The notes beneath the pieces were generated by a model that ran no database searches, was not told the DNA's origin, and saw only the letters and a list, made by a program, of their open reading frames with translations. A stretch of DNA of 64,000 nt from Tissierellia bacterium (GTDB lineage: Bacteria; Bacillota_A; Clostridia; Tissierellales; Peptoniphilaceae), in NCBI GenBank assembly GCA_030537695.1, contig JAUNVJ010000001.1, forward strand, positions 1 to 64,000, given 5' to 3'. Shown here in pieces: positions 34,604 to 42,977 of this stretch. Position 1 is the first letter of the stretch; every line of letters begins with the position of its first letter. The translations under genes and the position numbers were made by a program.

Positions 34604-37198
34604 TTATTTAAATTTTTTCTTCGGCTTTGAATAGAATGTGTCCCGCATGGGAAATTTGGTTCTTAAATCTTGGTCCAGTTCATAATACGCACCGGCACAA
34701 GCTGATGCAATTGGAATCGTTGCAATTTCTCCAATTCCTTTGGCTCCAAAAGCCATGGGTAACAATTCATTCTTTTCAATATAAACTGCTTCAATATCTG
34801 GTATATCAGGAGCTCTGAAAAGTCCCAATGTTCCAAATTTTGATTTGACAAAGCAATCTTCTAATTTGAAATCTTCTGTTAGTGCATATCCCATGCCCAT
34901 TAAAACGCCACCTTCAATTTGACCTTGTATTGATGTGGGATTGACAACTTTTCCTGAATCATGAGCTGCGATGACTTTTTCCACTTTTCCATCTTCGTCT
35001 AGGATTACCATATGGGTCGCATATCCATAGGCAATATGGGATTTGGGATTTTTCTTGGGAGATCCTAATGGATCCGTCGGCTCAAAATATTCAGAAAGGA
35101 ATTCTTTGCCTGCTAAATCAAAAATTTTACATTTTTTAGATTCACAAGTCTTTAAAATATCGGCACATGCCATTTGAAGAGCTTCCCCTGTTAAAAGAGT
35201 TTGTCGCGATCCAGAAGAAGTACCGGAATCTGGAGAAGTTTCAGTATTTGGAGGCATGATTACCACTTGAGAACCGTTAAGATTTAAATCGTCACAAACC
35301 ATTTGATGGGCTACACTCATAAATCCTTGACCCAAATCCGAAGCAGCTGTATATACTCGTACCAAATTATCTTCAATGACAAGTCGCGCCCTCCCTTTAT
35401 CCGGAAGTCCCACACCGACTCCGGAGTTTTTCATAGCACAAGCAATACCGACACGACCACGATTCTTGTCATATTCCTCTTTAACCGCTTCCAAAGTTTC
35501 CTTTAATGCAGTGGAAACATCGGCAATCTGTCCATTCGGTAATACCTTACCCGGTTCGATAGCATTGCGATAACGAATTTCCCAAGGAGAAATCCCGACT
35601 TTTTCAGCCAATACATTCAATAATGATTCAAAAGCAAAGTTGGACTGACAAACTCCAAATCCTCGAAATGCACCTGCCGGAGGATTGTTCGTATATAATC
35701 CATAACCACGGATATCCGTATTTTGATAGGTATAAGGACCAACAGCATGAGTACAAGCTCTTTCAAGTACAGGACCGCAAAGAGAGGCATAAGCTCCGGT
35801 ATCAAAGTATATATCACAGTCAATGGCTTGAATAATTCCATTTTCATCACAACCCACAGTAAAATCTGCTTCCATAGCATGTCTTTTCGGATGGAAGGCT
35901 AAGGACTCATCTCGTGTCAATTTCATTTTAACGGTTCGATCAAATTTATAAGCACAAAGGCAAGCCAAATGTTGGATTGACACATCTTCTTTTCCTCCAA
36001 AAGCTCCTCCGATCAATTTGTTTTCTACGACGATTCGATCGGCATCCCATCCAAACATAATGGCAATCTCTTTTCTAGTATCGTAAGTCCCCTGATCAGA
36101 CGTATAGACTTTAACCCCATCTTTATAAGGGAATGCAATTGCAGCTTCCGGTTCTAAAAAGGCATGTTCTGTAAAAGGTGTTGAGAAATGGTCAGATACC
36201 ACATATTTGGAGTTTGCAAGGGCCTCCTTTGCATTTCCTCGTACCACATGACGTCTTTGACACATATTACCTGAAGAATGTACCTTTGGAGCATCAGCTT
36301 TCAAAGCTTCTTCAATCGAGCGAACCGGTTCTAATGGCTCATATTCAATTTCAACAAGTTTCTTAGCCTTTTCTAAAATCTCTTCGGTATTTGCCACCAC
36401 GGTGACGATAGCATCTCCTACATATCTGTTAATATTTCCTTCTTCAATCATGACATCCCAATCCTGTTGAATATGACCAACTTTATTATGAGGAACATCT
36501 TGAGCCGTTAAAATACCAATAACACCATCAACTTTTTCAGCTTTGCTTGTGTCAATTTTAACGATTCTGGCTCTAGGGTATTTACTTCTAACTGCAGATG
36601 CATAGACCATACCGTCAATTTCCATATCGTCTACATAAACGCCGGTACCTAGCACTTTTTCTCGAACATCGATGCGATGATAACGCTCTCCCACCTTTAG
36701 ATTGGAGTCGTCTTGCTGAGAAACTTCCCGATCTCCTCTTAATATTTCTGCGGCCATTTGAATCCCTTCAATAATTTTTCGATAACCGGTGCATCGGCAA
36801 ATATTTCCTCGAATGGCTTTTTTAATATCATCTTCCGACGGTGTGGGATTTTGATCAATAAGAGCTTTCCCACTCATTACCATACCTGGAATACAAAAAC
36901 CACATTGTACGGCACCACATTCTCCAAAGGCATATACGAATGCTTCTTTTTCCCGATCTGACATACCTTCTACGGTGATAACCTCTTTCCCATTACATTT
37001 TTCCATTGTAGGAATACAAGCTTTCATAGCTTTTCCATCAATAATCACGGTACAGGTACCACAGGCACCTTGGCTGCATCCGTCTTTTACACTTTTCAAA
37101 TGCAAATCATCACGTAGCACTCGCATCAATTTTTTATTTTGATTGGTGACATACGTTTTCCCATTAATTTTTACTTCGTAATATACATTAGTTTCCAT
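34604..37198 (-). CDS. Selenium-dependent xanthine dehydrogenase-type molybdenum hydroxylase (fused Fe-S and Mo subunits)
   Basis: An 864-residue protein. An N-terminal plant-type [2Fe-2S] domain (C41, C46, C49, with C61) is followed by the helical second [2Fe-2S] domain (CGFCIPGM and CRCTGYR, up to about 150). The molybdopterin domain follows (IGGAFGGKEDV, AFRGFG, and KGIGE near the end). FAD-subunit sequence is absent, so electrons must leave by another partner. The fusion and the adjoining yqeC-mocA-yqeB genes mark the selenium-dependent purine/xanthine hydroxylase group. Selenium would be a cofactor ligand, not selenocysteine: no in-frame TGA. The precise substrate is uncertain. Confidence 0.88.
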   Translation of the reverse strand: METNVYYEVKINGKTYVTNQNKKLMRVLRDDLHLKSVKDGCSQGACGTCTVIIDGKAMKACIPTMEKCNGKEVITVEGMSDREKEAFVYAFGECGAVQCGFCIPGMVMSGKALIDQNPTPSEDDIKKAIRGNICRCTGYRKIIEGIQMAAEILRGDREVSQQDDSNLKVGERYHRIDVREKVLGTGVYVDDMEIDGMVYASAVRSKYPRARIVKIDTSKAEKVDGVIGILTAQDVPHNKVGHIQQDWDVMIEEGNINRYVGDAIVTVVANTEEILEKAKKLVEIEYEPLEPVRSIEEALKADAPKVHSSGNMCQRRHVVRGNAKEALANSKYVVSDHFSTPFTEHAFLEPEAAIAFPYKDGVKVYTSDQGTYDTRKEIAIMFGWDADRIVVENKLIGGAFGGKEDVSIQHLACLCAYKFDRTVKMKLTRDESLAFHPKRHAMEADFTVGCDENGIIQAIDCDIYFDTGAYASLCGPVLERACTHAVGPYTYQNTDIRGYGLYTNNPPAGAFRGFGVCQSNFAFESLLNVLAEKVGISPWEIRYRNAIEPGKVLPNGQIADVSTALKETLEAVKEEYDKNRGRVGIACAMKNSGVGVGLPDKGRARLVIEDNLVRVYTAASDLGQGFMSVAHQMVCDDLNLNGSQVVIMPPNTETSPDSGTSSGSRQTLLTGEALQMACADILKTCESKKCKIFDLAGKEFLSEYFEPTDPLGSPKKNPKSHIAYGYATHMVILDEDGKVEKVIAAHDSGKVVNPTSIQGQIEGGVLMGMGYALTEDFKLEDCFVKSKFGTLGLFRAPDIPDIEAVYIEKNELLPMAFGAKGIGEIATIPIASACAGAYYELDQDLRTKFPMRDTFYSKPKKKFK

Positions 37199-37297
37199 AT
37201 AATCCCCTCAAATCTATATTTAAAATACATGTACTATAAATTAGATACTTGTAAAATTATAACATATTATCGATGAAATTTGATAGTTTAAAGGTAA

Positions 37298-37330
37298 AAA
37301 TGCGAGAAAGTTATTAACTTTCTCGCATTT
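37298..37330 (-). terminator. Terminator after modC
   Basis: A perfect 15-bp stem AAATGCGAGAAAGTT / AACTTTCTCGCATTT with ATT loop, followed on the minus strand by TTTTTA. It separates modABC from the hydroxylase operon. Confidence 0.85.
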
Positions 37331-37342
37331 AAGACTTTTTTC

Positions 37343-38383
37343 TTACTTTACAAGTTGTAATAATTCACCTTTTGGATAATATACTGAAATGTCTTTTGAT
37401 AAAAAATTATTGCTCAATTGATCATAAGTATAAAGAGCTTTTGGAAACTCTATGGTCATTAAATTTTGGTTTCTTTTTCCAATTAGAATGATATTTTCTG
37501 TGTCTTCTACGAGAGAATCTAATTCCAACGGGATTTCAACATCGTCTATTCCCTTCTTCAAATGAAAAAGATTTGAATCAAAAGCAATATATTTGGAATG
37601 TTTAATCTTATCGTATAATTCGATCGTCAAGTCGTAATCTGTTAAATGTAATTTATTAGGACTTTTTCTTTGGACTTTTGAATAATTTTTAAATCCTAAA
37701 ATTTTAGCGGAAGCCAAAGATTTTGGTTGATGAAAAACCCGGTATTTATGATCGTATTCCTCTACTTTGCCTTCTTTCAAAATAGATACTTTATCACTAA
37801 GACGATACGCTTCGTCTTTATTGTGGGTTACAATAATCGCACTTTTATCATAGGTGGTCAAAAACTCCCGCAAGTCATTTTCAACACTCCACTTTAAATT
37901 TGTATCCAAAGCTGAAAAAGGCTCATCCAATAAAATCATCTGAGGATCGATTGCCATCATCCTTGCCAATGCAACACGTTGTTGTTGACCACCGGATAAT
38001 TGTCTAGGGTATCGGTGATGAAGGTTTTGAATTTTAAAAGAATCTAATAATTCCATTGCCTTATTGGGATTCTTTTTTGGCATGACGATAAGGATATTGT
38101 CCAAGACCGTCATCGTCGGAAATAAAGCATAATTTTGAAAAAGATAACCAACTTTTCGTTCTCTAGAAGGTATGTTGATTTTTTTTTCGGAGTGAAATAC
38201 TTGTTTTCCGTTGATAACAATTTCACCTTTATCTGGTTTTATGATTCCGGCAATCGATTTTAAGGTCATGCTTTTCCCACTTCCGGAATCTCCTAATAAT
38301 GCAACGATGCCTTGGTTCGATGCCAAATTTATATCTAAGGTAAAATCGGATAATTTTTTTGTAATAGCAATTTTAAAACTCAT
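37343..38383 (-). CDS. modC: Molybdate ABC transporter ATP-binding protein
   Basis: A 346-residue ABC ATPase with Walker A GDSGSGKSMTL (about 31-41), signature LSGGQQQRVALARM, Walker B MILLDEPFSALD and switch IVTHN. The C-terminal ~110 residues are the regulatory region found in ModC/CysA-like subunits, more diverged than a standard MOP domain. It energises molybdate (or tungstate) import together with ModB and ModA upstream. It overlaps modB by 4 bases. Confidence 0.9.
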   Translation of the reverse strand: MSFKIAITKKLSDFTLDINLASNQGIVALLGDSGSGKSMTLKSIAGIIKPDKGEIVINGKQVFHSEKKINIPSRERKVGYLFQNYALFPTMTVLDNILIVMPKKNPNKAMELLDSFKIQNLHHRYPRQLSGGQQQRVALARMMAIDPQMILLDEPFSALDTNLKWSVENDLREFLTTYDKSAIIVTHNKDEAYRLSDKVSILKEGKVEEYDHKYRVFHQPKSLASAKILGFKNYSKVQRKSPNKLHLTDYDLTIELYDKIKHSKYIAFDSNLFHLKKGIDDVEIPLELDSLVEDTENIILIGKRNQNLMTIEFPKALYTYDQLSNNFLSKDISVYYPKGELLQLVK

Positions 38384-39039
38384 AGGAAACCTCGATTTTT
38401 AGATCCAAAAATATTGACAGAAATCATTGATAAAAAGGATAGCCCAACGACTACCAGTGACCATCGAAATGCTAAAGGCCTATTCCCTGCTTGAACTGCT
38501 GAATAAATTGCCGTTGAAATTGTCTGAGTCTTTCCTGGAATATTTCCCGCTAACATAATGGTCGCTCCAAATTCCCCTAAAGCTCGTGCAAAACTTAAAA
38601 TAATACCACTGACTAAACCCGGTCTTGCAATTGGCAGAATAATTTTATAAAAAATTTTACCTTCCTTTAAACCTAATGTACGCGCAGCTTCTACATACTC
38701 ATTATTGACCTGTTCAAAGGCACCAAGAGCAATTCGATACATTAAGGGAAAGGAAACGATTGTAGCAGTAATGACCGTTGCTGAATAAGAAAAGACAATT
38801 TGAAATCCCAATTTTGAATAAATCGATTTTAAAGGACCATTTGTACCAAAGGTCAAAAGTAGAAAAAACCCTACTACCGTTGGCGGCAAAACCATCGGCA
38901 AGGTAAAGAGTCCATCTACGACTCCCCTAAGTCGCTTTAATTTCAAGACAAATCGAGCGGCAAAAACACCTAGAAAGAATGTAATACAGGTTGCAATGAT
39001 GGACGTTTTTAAAGAAATTGCAATCGGTGATGAAAGCAT
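38380..39039 (-). CDS. modB: Molybdate ABC transporter permease
   Basis: A 219-residue permease with about five helices. The EAA loop reads YVEAARTLGLKEGKIFYKIILP, and FTLPMVLPPTVVGFFLL and FARALGEFGATIMLAGNIPGKTQT are close to ModB signatures. It shares a one-base overlap with modA and four with modC, so the three genes are translated as a unit. Confidence 0.94.
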   Translation of the reverse strand: MLSSPIAISLKTSIIATCITFFLGVFAARFVLKLKRLRGVVDGLFTLPMVLPPTVVGFFLLLTFGTNGPLKSIYSKLGFQIVFSYSATVITATIVSFPLMYRIALGAFEQVNNEYVEAARTLGLKEGKIFYKIILPIARPGLVSGIILSFARALGEFGATIMLAGNIPGKTQTISTAIYSAVQAGNRPLAFRWSLVVVGLSFLSMISVNIFGSKNRGFL

Positions 39040-39857
39040 TATTTATTCACCACAAAACCATAATTTTCAAAAATTTCAAGAGCCGTATCACTACTTAAGA
39101 ACTCATAAAATTCTTGGACTTCAACTTTATCTTTACTATCTTTCAAGATAGCCATGGGGTAGATAACCGGTTTATGACTTCCTTCCGGTGCAGATGCTAA
39201 AATATTAATATTATCCTTCTCTACATAAGCATCGGTTTTATAAACGGTTCCACAATCCACTTCTCCTTGGACAACCCAATCTAAACTCTGACGAACATCT
39301 TGAGAGATGACCATTTTCGATTGAACAATATCCCAATTTCCCAAATTGGTAAATATTTCTTCAGAATACTGTCCTACAGGAACTGAAGCAGGATCAGCTA
39401 TGGCAATTTTAGTAATATCATCATTGTCTAAACTTTTAAAATCCTCAATTTTAGCATTTCCATCAATAGGAGCAATTAATACGACTTCATTTTTTAATAA
39501 GGGTATTCTCGAATCTTTGTCAATCAAATTTTTATCTTCCAAAGCATCCATTTGTTTTTCTGCTGCAGATAAAAAGATATCCACCGGAGCCCCTTCTTCA
39601 ATTTGGGTCTGTAATGCTCCGGAACTTGCATAACTTGGTTGGATTATAATATTTTCATGTTTATCTTCATAAAGATCCTTGATTTCATTGATTGCATCCG
39701 TTAAAGAAGCAGCTGCTGCAACGGAAATTTCAACGGAATCTTTCGAATCATCGGTTGGACTTGCATTTCCAATCTTTTCACGATCCTTGGAACAAGCTGT
39801 CAACATAGTAATTCCCAATAATGAAATAACAGTAAAAATAATGGCTTTTCTTTTCAT
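39039..39857 (-). CDS. modA: Molybdate-binding lipoprotein
   Basis: A 272-residue protein with a lipoprotein signal: basic start MKRK, hydrophobic core and lipobox LTAC (Cys at about 22). The mature part begins with a charged linker and then EISVAAAASLTDAINEI, the oxyanion-binding start typical of ModA; SSGALQTQIEEGAPVDIFLSA and DCGTVYKTDA are further family sites. It captures molybdate or tungstate outside the membrane for ModBC. A large nested dyad lies upstream. Confidence 0.93.
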   Translation of the reverse strand: MKRKAIIFTVISLLGITMLTACSKDREKIGNASPTDDSKDSVEISVAAAASLTDAINEIKDLYEDKHENIIIQPSYASSGALQTQIEEGAPVDIFLSAAEKQMDALEDKNLIDKDSRIPLLKNEVVLIAPIDGNAKIEDFKSLDNDDITKIAIADPASVPVGQYSEEIFTNLGNWDIVQSKMVISQDVRQSLDWVVQGEVDCGTVYKTDAYVEKDNINILASAPEGSHKPVIYPMAILKDSKDKVEVQEFYEFLSSDTALEIFENYGFVVNK

Positions 39858-39888
39858 AATATCACCTCAGTTAAATTCGTATTGTTTT

Positions 39889-39917
39889 TATAAATAACTC
39901 GCAAAGAAATAGATCAA
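39889..39917 (-). promoter_or_regulatory. Candidate modA promoter
   Basis: On the minus strand TTGATC (39917-39912), 17-base spacer, TTTATA (39894-39889). The -35 lies in the outer arm of the nested dyad just upstream. Confidence 0.45.
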
Positions 39918-39972
39918 TTGGATTAATTATATCTTGTTCAATATAATTAATCAAGTTAAAATTGATCTATTT
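39907..39972. promoter_or_regulatory. Nested inverted repeats upstream of modA (possible ModE site and/or terminator)
   Basis: Outer 13-bp arms AAATAGATCAATT / AATTGATCTATTT enclose inner 12-bp arms GATTAATTATAT / ATATAATTAATC with loop CTTGTTCA. The inner core TTATAT-N8-ATATAA resembles ModE operators of other bacteria. It could also be the terminator of the PII-like gene. Confidence 0.5.
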
Positions 39973-39979
39973 TTAATCA

Positions 39980-40648
39980 TCAGCTGTGTAAACCGTAAAC
40001 TCGGTTCACGTCCATAATAAAAATAATTCCTTTGTTTGGACTGTCTATTTCCAGTTCACTTCTTAAAAAGTTTACAATTTCTTCTACATCGTCATTTCTT
40101 ACCAGGAACAATACCAATTCCTTTTGGGGTTCGATCACTAGATCAAATATGGAGTCTTGGTTTTTAACACCTGCTCCTCTCCCATGAATAACAGTAGCAC
40201 CTTTTGCACCCTTTTGTTGTGCAAGATTGATAACATGATCTCCGGAATTCTTATCTACAATTACATATATAGCTTTGTATTCTTCTTTATTGATTTCTTG
40301 GTTGATCATTTTTCCCTCTTTCATTTTCATATTTTTTTCAATCAGACCATAAGTATAATCAAGATCTTTGCTATAGGAAAATCGACAATGTTTTTCGTTA
40401 ATTTTAAACTTTTGTCCTAATATTTCATGTAGCTCATCTTCAATATTCTTATCAATGACACAGACCATAATTTCTTTGCGGATACATTCCAAACCCAAGA
40501 TATTTAAAAATTTATTCTTTTGATGGTAGGTGCCATAAAATACGGTAGCACCCTGGACACCCAATTTACGAGCTTCATCCATGACTTTTGAAGCCATATG
40601 GTCGTCAACGACAGCAATATAAATTGCTTTATTTACTTGTTTACTCAA
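39980..40648 (-). CDS. Tandem PII-like (GlnB-family) protein
   Basis: About 222 residues from TTG 40648 (GGGTGG upstream); a GTG at 40660 is possible. Two ferredoxin-like PII-type halves are visible. The second has GATVIHGRGAGVK (T-loop base), an EPQKELVLFLV strand and a C-terminal FIMDVNRVYGL. The first half has GATVFYGTYHQKN and lacks the glycine-rich loop, so only one half may bind nucleotide. It overlaps the DUF1538 membrane gene by 8 bases and probably regulates it, as PII proteins do for transporters. Confidence 0.72.
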   Translation of the reverse strand: MSKQVNKAIYIAVVDDHMASKVMDEARKLGVQGATVFYGTYHQKNKFLNILGLECIRKEIMVCVIDKNIEDELHEILGQKFKINEKHCRFSYSKDLDYTYGLIEKNMKMKEGKMINQEINKEEYKAIYVIVDKNSGDHVINLAQQKGAKGATVIHGRGAGVKNQDSIFDLVIEPQKELVLFLVRNDDVEEIVNFLRSELEIDSPNKGIIFIMDVNRVYGLHS

Positions 40649-42110
40649 TGGCTTTACCACCCTTCTTTGTTTTTAATTTATAGATATAACCTAAAATGGA
40701 GATTGACAAGACAGGCATCATAGCCACCATGGCAATAATTCCGAATCCGTCAATTAAAAGATCAGCTCCTTTTGTCACTTCAGCAATTCCTTGAGTAAAG
40801 GCTAATAAAAAAGTCGCTGTCATGGGACCGGAAGCCACACCACCTGAGTCAAAAGCTATCCCTATAAAAATTGCAGGAATTTTATGTGCCAGCATAATTG
40901 AAGCACCAAAACCCAAGATTAAAAACATCCATAGTTTTAAATCATAAACCCAGATTCTTATAATCGAAAACGTAACAGCTAAGGCCACTCCTATACTAAG
41001 AGAAATCATAATCATCTTTCTTGTAATATTACCTCCAGTCACTTCTTCTACCTGTTTTGATAGTAAATATACTGCCGGTTCCGCCAATACAATAATCATA
41101 CCAAAAATAAAACCGATAACAGGAAGTATCTTATGATGATGTTGTCCTAATTCTATACCAATTAATTTAGCAAAGTCAATAAAACCGGAATAAGCCCCTG
41201 TTAAAAAGATGACAAGTCCTACGAAAGTATAAATAAATCCTTTGGTAATGCTTTTAAAGTGATAGGGATTTAATTGAAAACTCTTATAATTTAATATTAA
41301 AAACAAAATAATCAGTGGAAAGAGAGCCGTTGCCGTTTCTCGTAGGGAACCTTTAAAATTTGTTATAAGAGGTCCTAAAATTCCCTGGTGAATAGAGGAG
41401 CTTTCCATTGGGATACTTTTCATGGAAGTAAATACAAAGCTCATAATCAACATTGCCAAAATAGGTCCGCAGGAAGCTATACCCACTAGTCCAAAAGAAT
41501 CATATTCAGACTGTTTGGACCCTTTCATTCTGGAAACCCCAATCCCTAGCGCTAGGATAAAAGGAGTCGTCATTGCACCTGTCGTCGCTCCACTGGCATC
41601 AAATGCAATACCATGGAATTCCTCAATGACAAAAATCATTAAAATAAAAAATAAAATATAGGTTATGGAAAAAAAAGATGCTAATCCGATATTTTTTAGT
41701 ATTCTTAAAAAACCTAGTGCGATCATTAGTCCTACCCCCACAGAAACCCCCAAAACAATTGTGGAAGCAGATATAAAGTGACCGGTAGCCTGTGCAATTT
41801 GATTAGCAAGTATCAATAAATCCGGTTCGGCGATGGTAATTAAAAATCCTAAAAACAACCCCGCCATAAATACTTTTGGTAAGGAGTTTAACTTGGCGAT
41901 GGCTTCGCCTGTAATATCTCCAAATTCAGAAATACCTAATTCAGCACCCCATAAAAAAATTGTAAGTCCGGCAATGATCAATAGTGATCCAATCAGAAAC
42001 CGGGTAATCAATTCATTCGGTGCTTGAATAAAAATAAAATTTACGATTAACACAATAATTGTAATAGGTAACACGGAAAATAGTGATTCCTTTAATTTAG
42101 AATAAAACAA
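40641..42110 (-). CDS. DUF1538 integral membrane protein (putative transporter)
   Basis: A 489-residue protein with about 12 hydrophobic segments and a clear internal duplication. Motif A occurs as IAEPDLLILANQIAQATG (about residue 93) and LAEPAVYLLSKQVEEVTG (about 335). Motif B occurs as SGATTGAMTTPFILALG and SGGVASGPMTATFLLAF. Duplicated halves with conserved polar loops inside the membrane suggest a transporter. It is coupled to a PII-like gene and lies between modE and modA. The substrate is unknown; family DUF1538 has no established function. Confidence 0.8.
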   Translation of the reverse strand: MFYSKLKESLFSVLPITIIVLIVNFIFIQAPNELITRFLIGSLLIIAGLTIFLWGAELGISEFGDITGEAIAKLNSLPKVFMAGLFLGFLITIAEPDLLILANQIAQATGHFISASTIVLGVSVGVGLMIALGFLRILKNIGLASFFSITYILFFILMIFVIEEFHGIAFDASGATTGAMTTPFILALGIGVSRMKGSKQSEYDSFGLVGIASCGPILAMLIMSFVFTSMKSIPMESSSIHQGILGPLITNFKGSLRETATALFPLIILFLILNYKSFQLNPYHFKSITKGFIYTFVGLVIFLTGAYSGFIDFAKLIGIELGQHHHKILPVIGFIFGMIIVLAEPAVYLLSKQVEEVTGGNITRKMIMISLSIGVALAVTFSIIRIWVYDLKLWMFLILGFGASIMLAHKIPAIFIGIAFDSGGVASGPMTATFLLAFTQGIAEVTKGADLLIDGFGIIAMVAMMPVLSISILGYIYKLKTKKGGKAIE

Positions 42111-42146
42111 TGATAGATCCTTTCTAGCAATTGTGTATAAGAATTT

Positions 42147-42977
42147 TTATGACTTATAAATTTCCTTATAGACTTTTAACATATATTCATCACAACGAGT
42201 CATTAAGATCTCGTATTTTCTTAAAAAATCTTTACCGGATTTCGTCAAATTACTTTCGCCGCCACTGACACCCCCCGGTGTTCTTTCCAAGACTTCAAAG
42301 CCCAGTTCCTCTTCCATCCGGTTGATCATCTTCCACGCTTTACTATAGGATAATCCCATCCTTCTCGCTGCTGATTTAACGGATCCGGTTTGATCGATAT
42401 ACTCCAAGAGAACTTTTAGTCCCGGACCGAAAAACTTTTGATTTTTGGATAGAGTAATTTTATTATGGCAACGAATGGAATCATAAAAAGACGGGTTTTT
42501 GCTAAGGTCAAAATCAATTTTATGTTTAGCTTTAATATTCAGTCCATTAAAGTCGTTGTTAGCTAATTTTTGAAGAAATAATCTGTGATTTATTAAATAA
42601 TTCTTTTTTGCCAAAAAAGTATTAAATATTTTTTCTTCTTGACAGGCAAAGACGTACTCTCCTTCCCAATTTAAAAATGAAGTTTTTAAATGTAAATTGA
42701 CAGGATAGGAATTATAATCAATATATAAAATACGATCGTCAGGTAACGAATCTAAGAATTGTAAATAATATTCTTCGTCTACTATTTTTTTATCATAAAA
42801 AACAATTTGAACATTTACTTTTTTTAAATCCTGCTGAGAAAGATTCCCTTCTTGGTCTACTAATAAATAGATGGAACGGAATCCTCTTCCCGTGAGATTT
42901 AAAATAAACTGTTTTAAATCTTCAATCTCTTCTTTTGAAATTAGACGATTTTCAAGAAAAATGATAGCTGAAGTCAT
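42147..42977 (-). CDS. ModE-type regulator with an N-terminal degenerate nucleotidyltransferase-like domain
   Basis: A 276-residue protein. The C-terminal ~95 residues are a ModE/LysR-type winged helix (GSVKSAARRMGLSYSKAWKMI; EELGFEVLERTPGGVSGG). The N-terminal ~170 residues show alternating strands and helices (TSAIIFLENRL, RGFRSIYLLVDQ, DRILYIDYN) that resemble a MobA-like Rossmann fold without the GG-SxRMG nucleotide loop. No MOP molybdate-binding domain is present, so if it senses molybdenum it does so by the N-terminal domain. It overlaps mogA/moaB by 4 bases. Confidence 0.75.
   Translation of the reverse strand: MTSAIIFLENRLISKEEIEDLKQFILNLTGRGFRSIYLLVDQEGNLSQQDLKKVNVQIVFYDKKIVDEEYYLQFLDSLPDDRILYIDYNSYPVNLHLKTSFLNWEGEYVFACQEEKIFNTFLAKKNYLINHRLFLQKLANNDFNGLNIKAKHKIDFDLSKNPSFYDSIRCHNKITLSKNQKFFGPGLKVLLEYIDQTGSVKSAARRMGLSYSKAWKMINRMEEELGFEVLERTPGGVSGGESNLTKSGKDFLRKYEILMTRCDEYMLKVYKEIYKS

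Noticed and set aside
34604..37198. Selenocysteine in the molybdenum hydroxylase
   Set aside because: The reading frame is uninterrupted with no in-frame TGA; selenium dependence in this family is through the cofactor.
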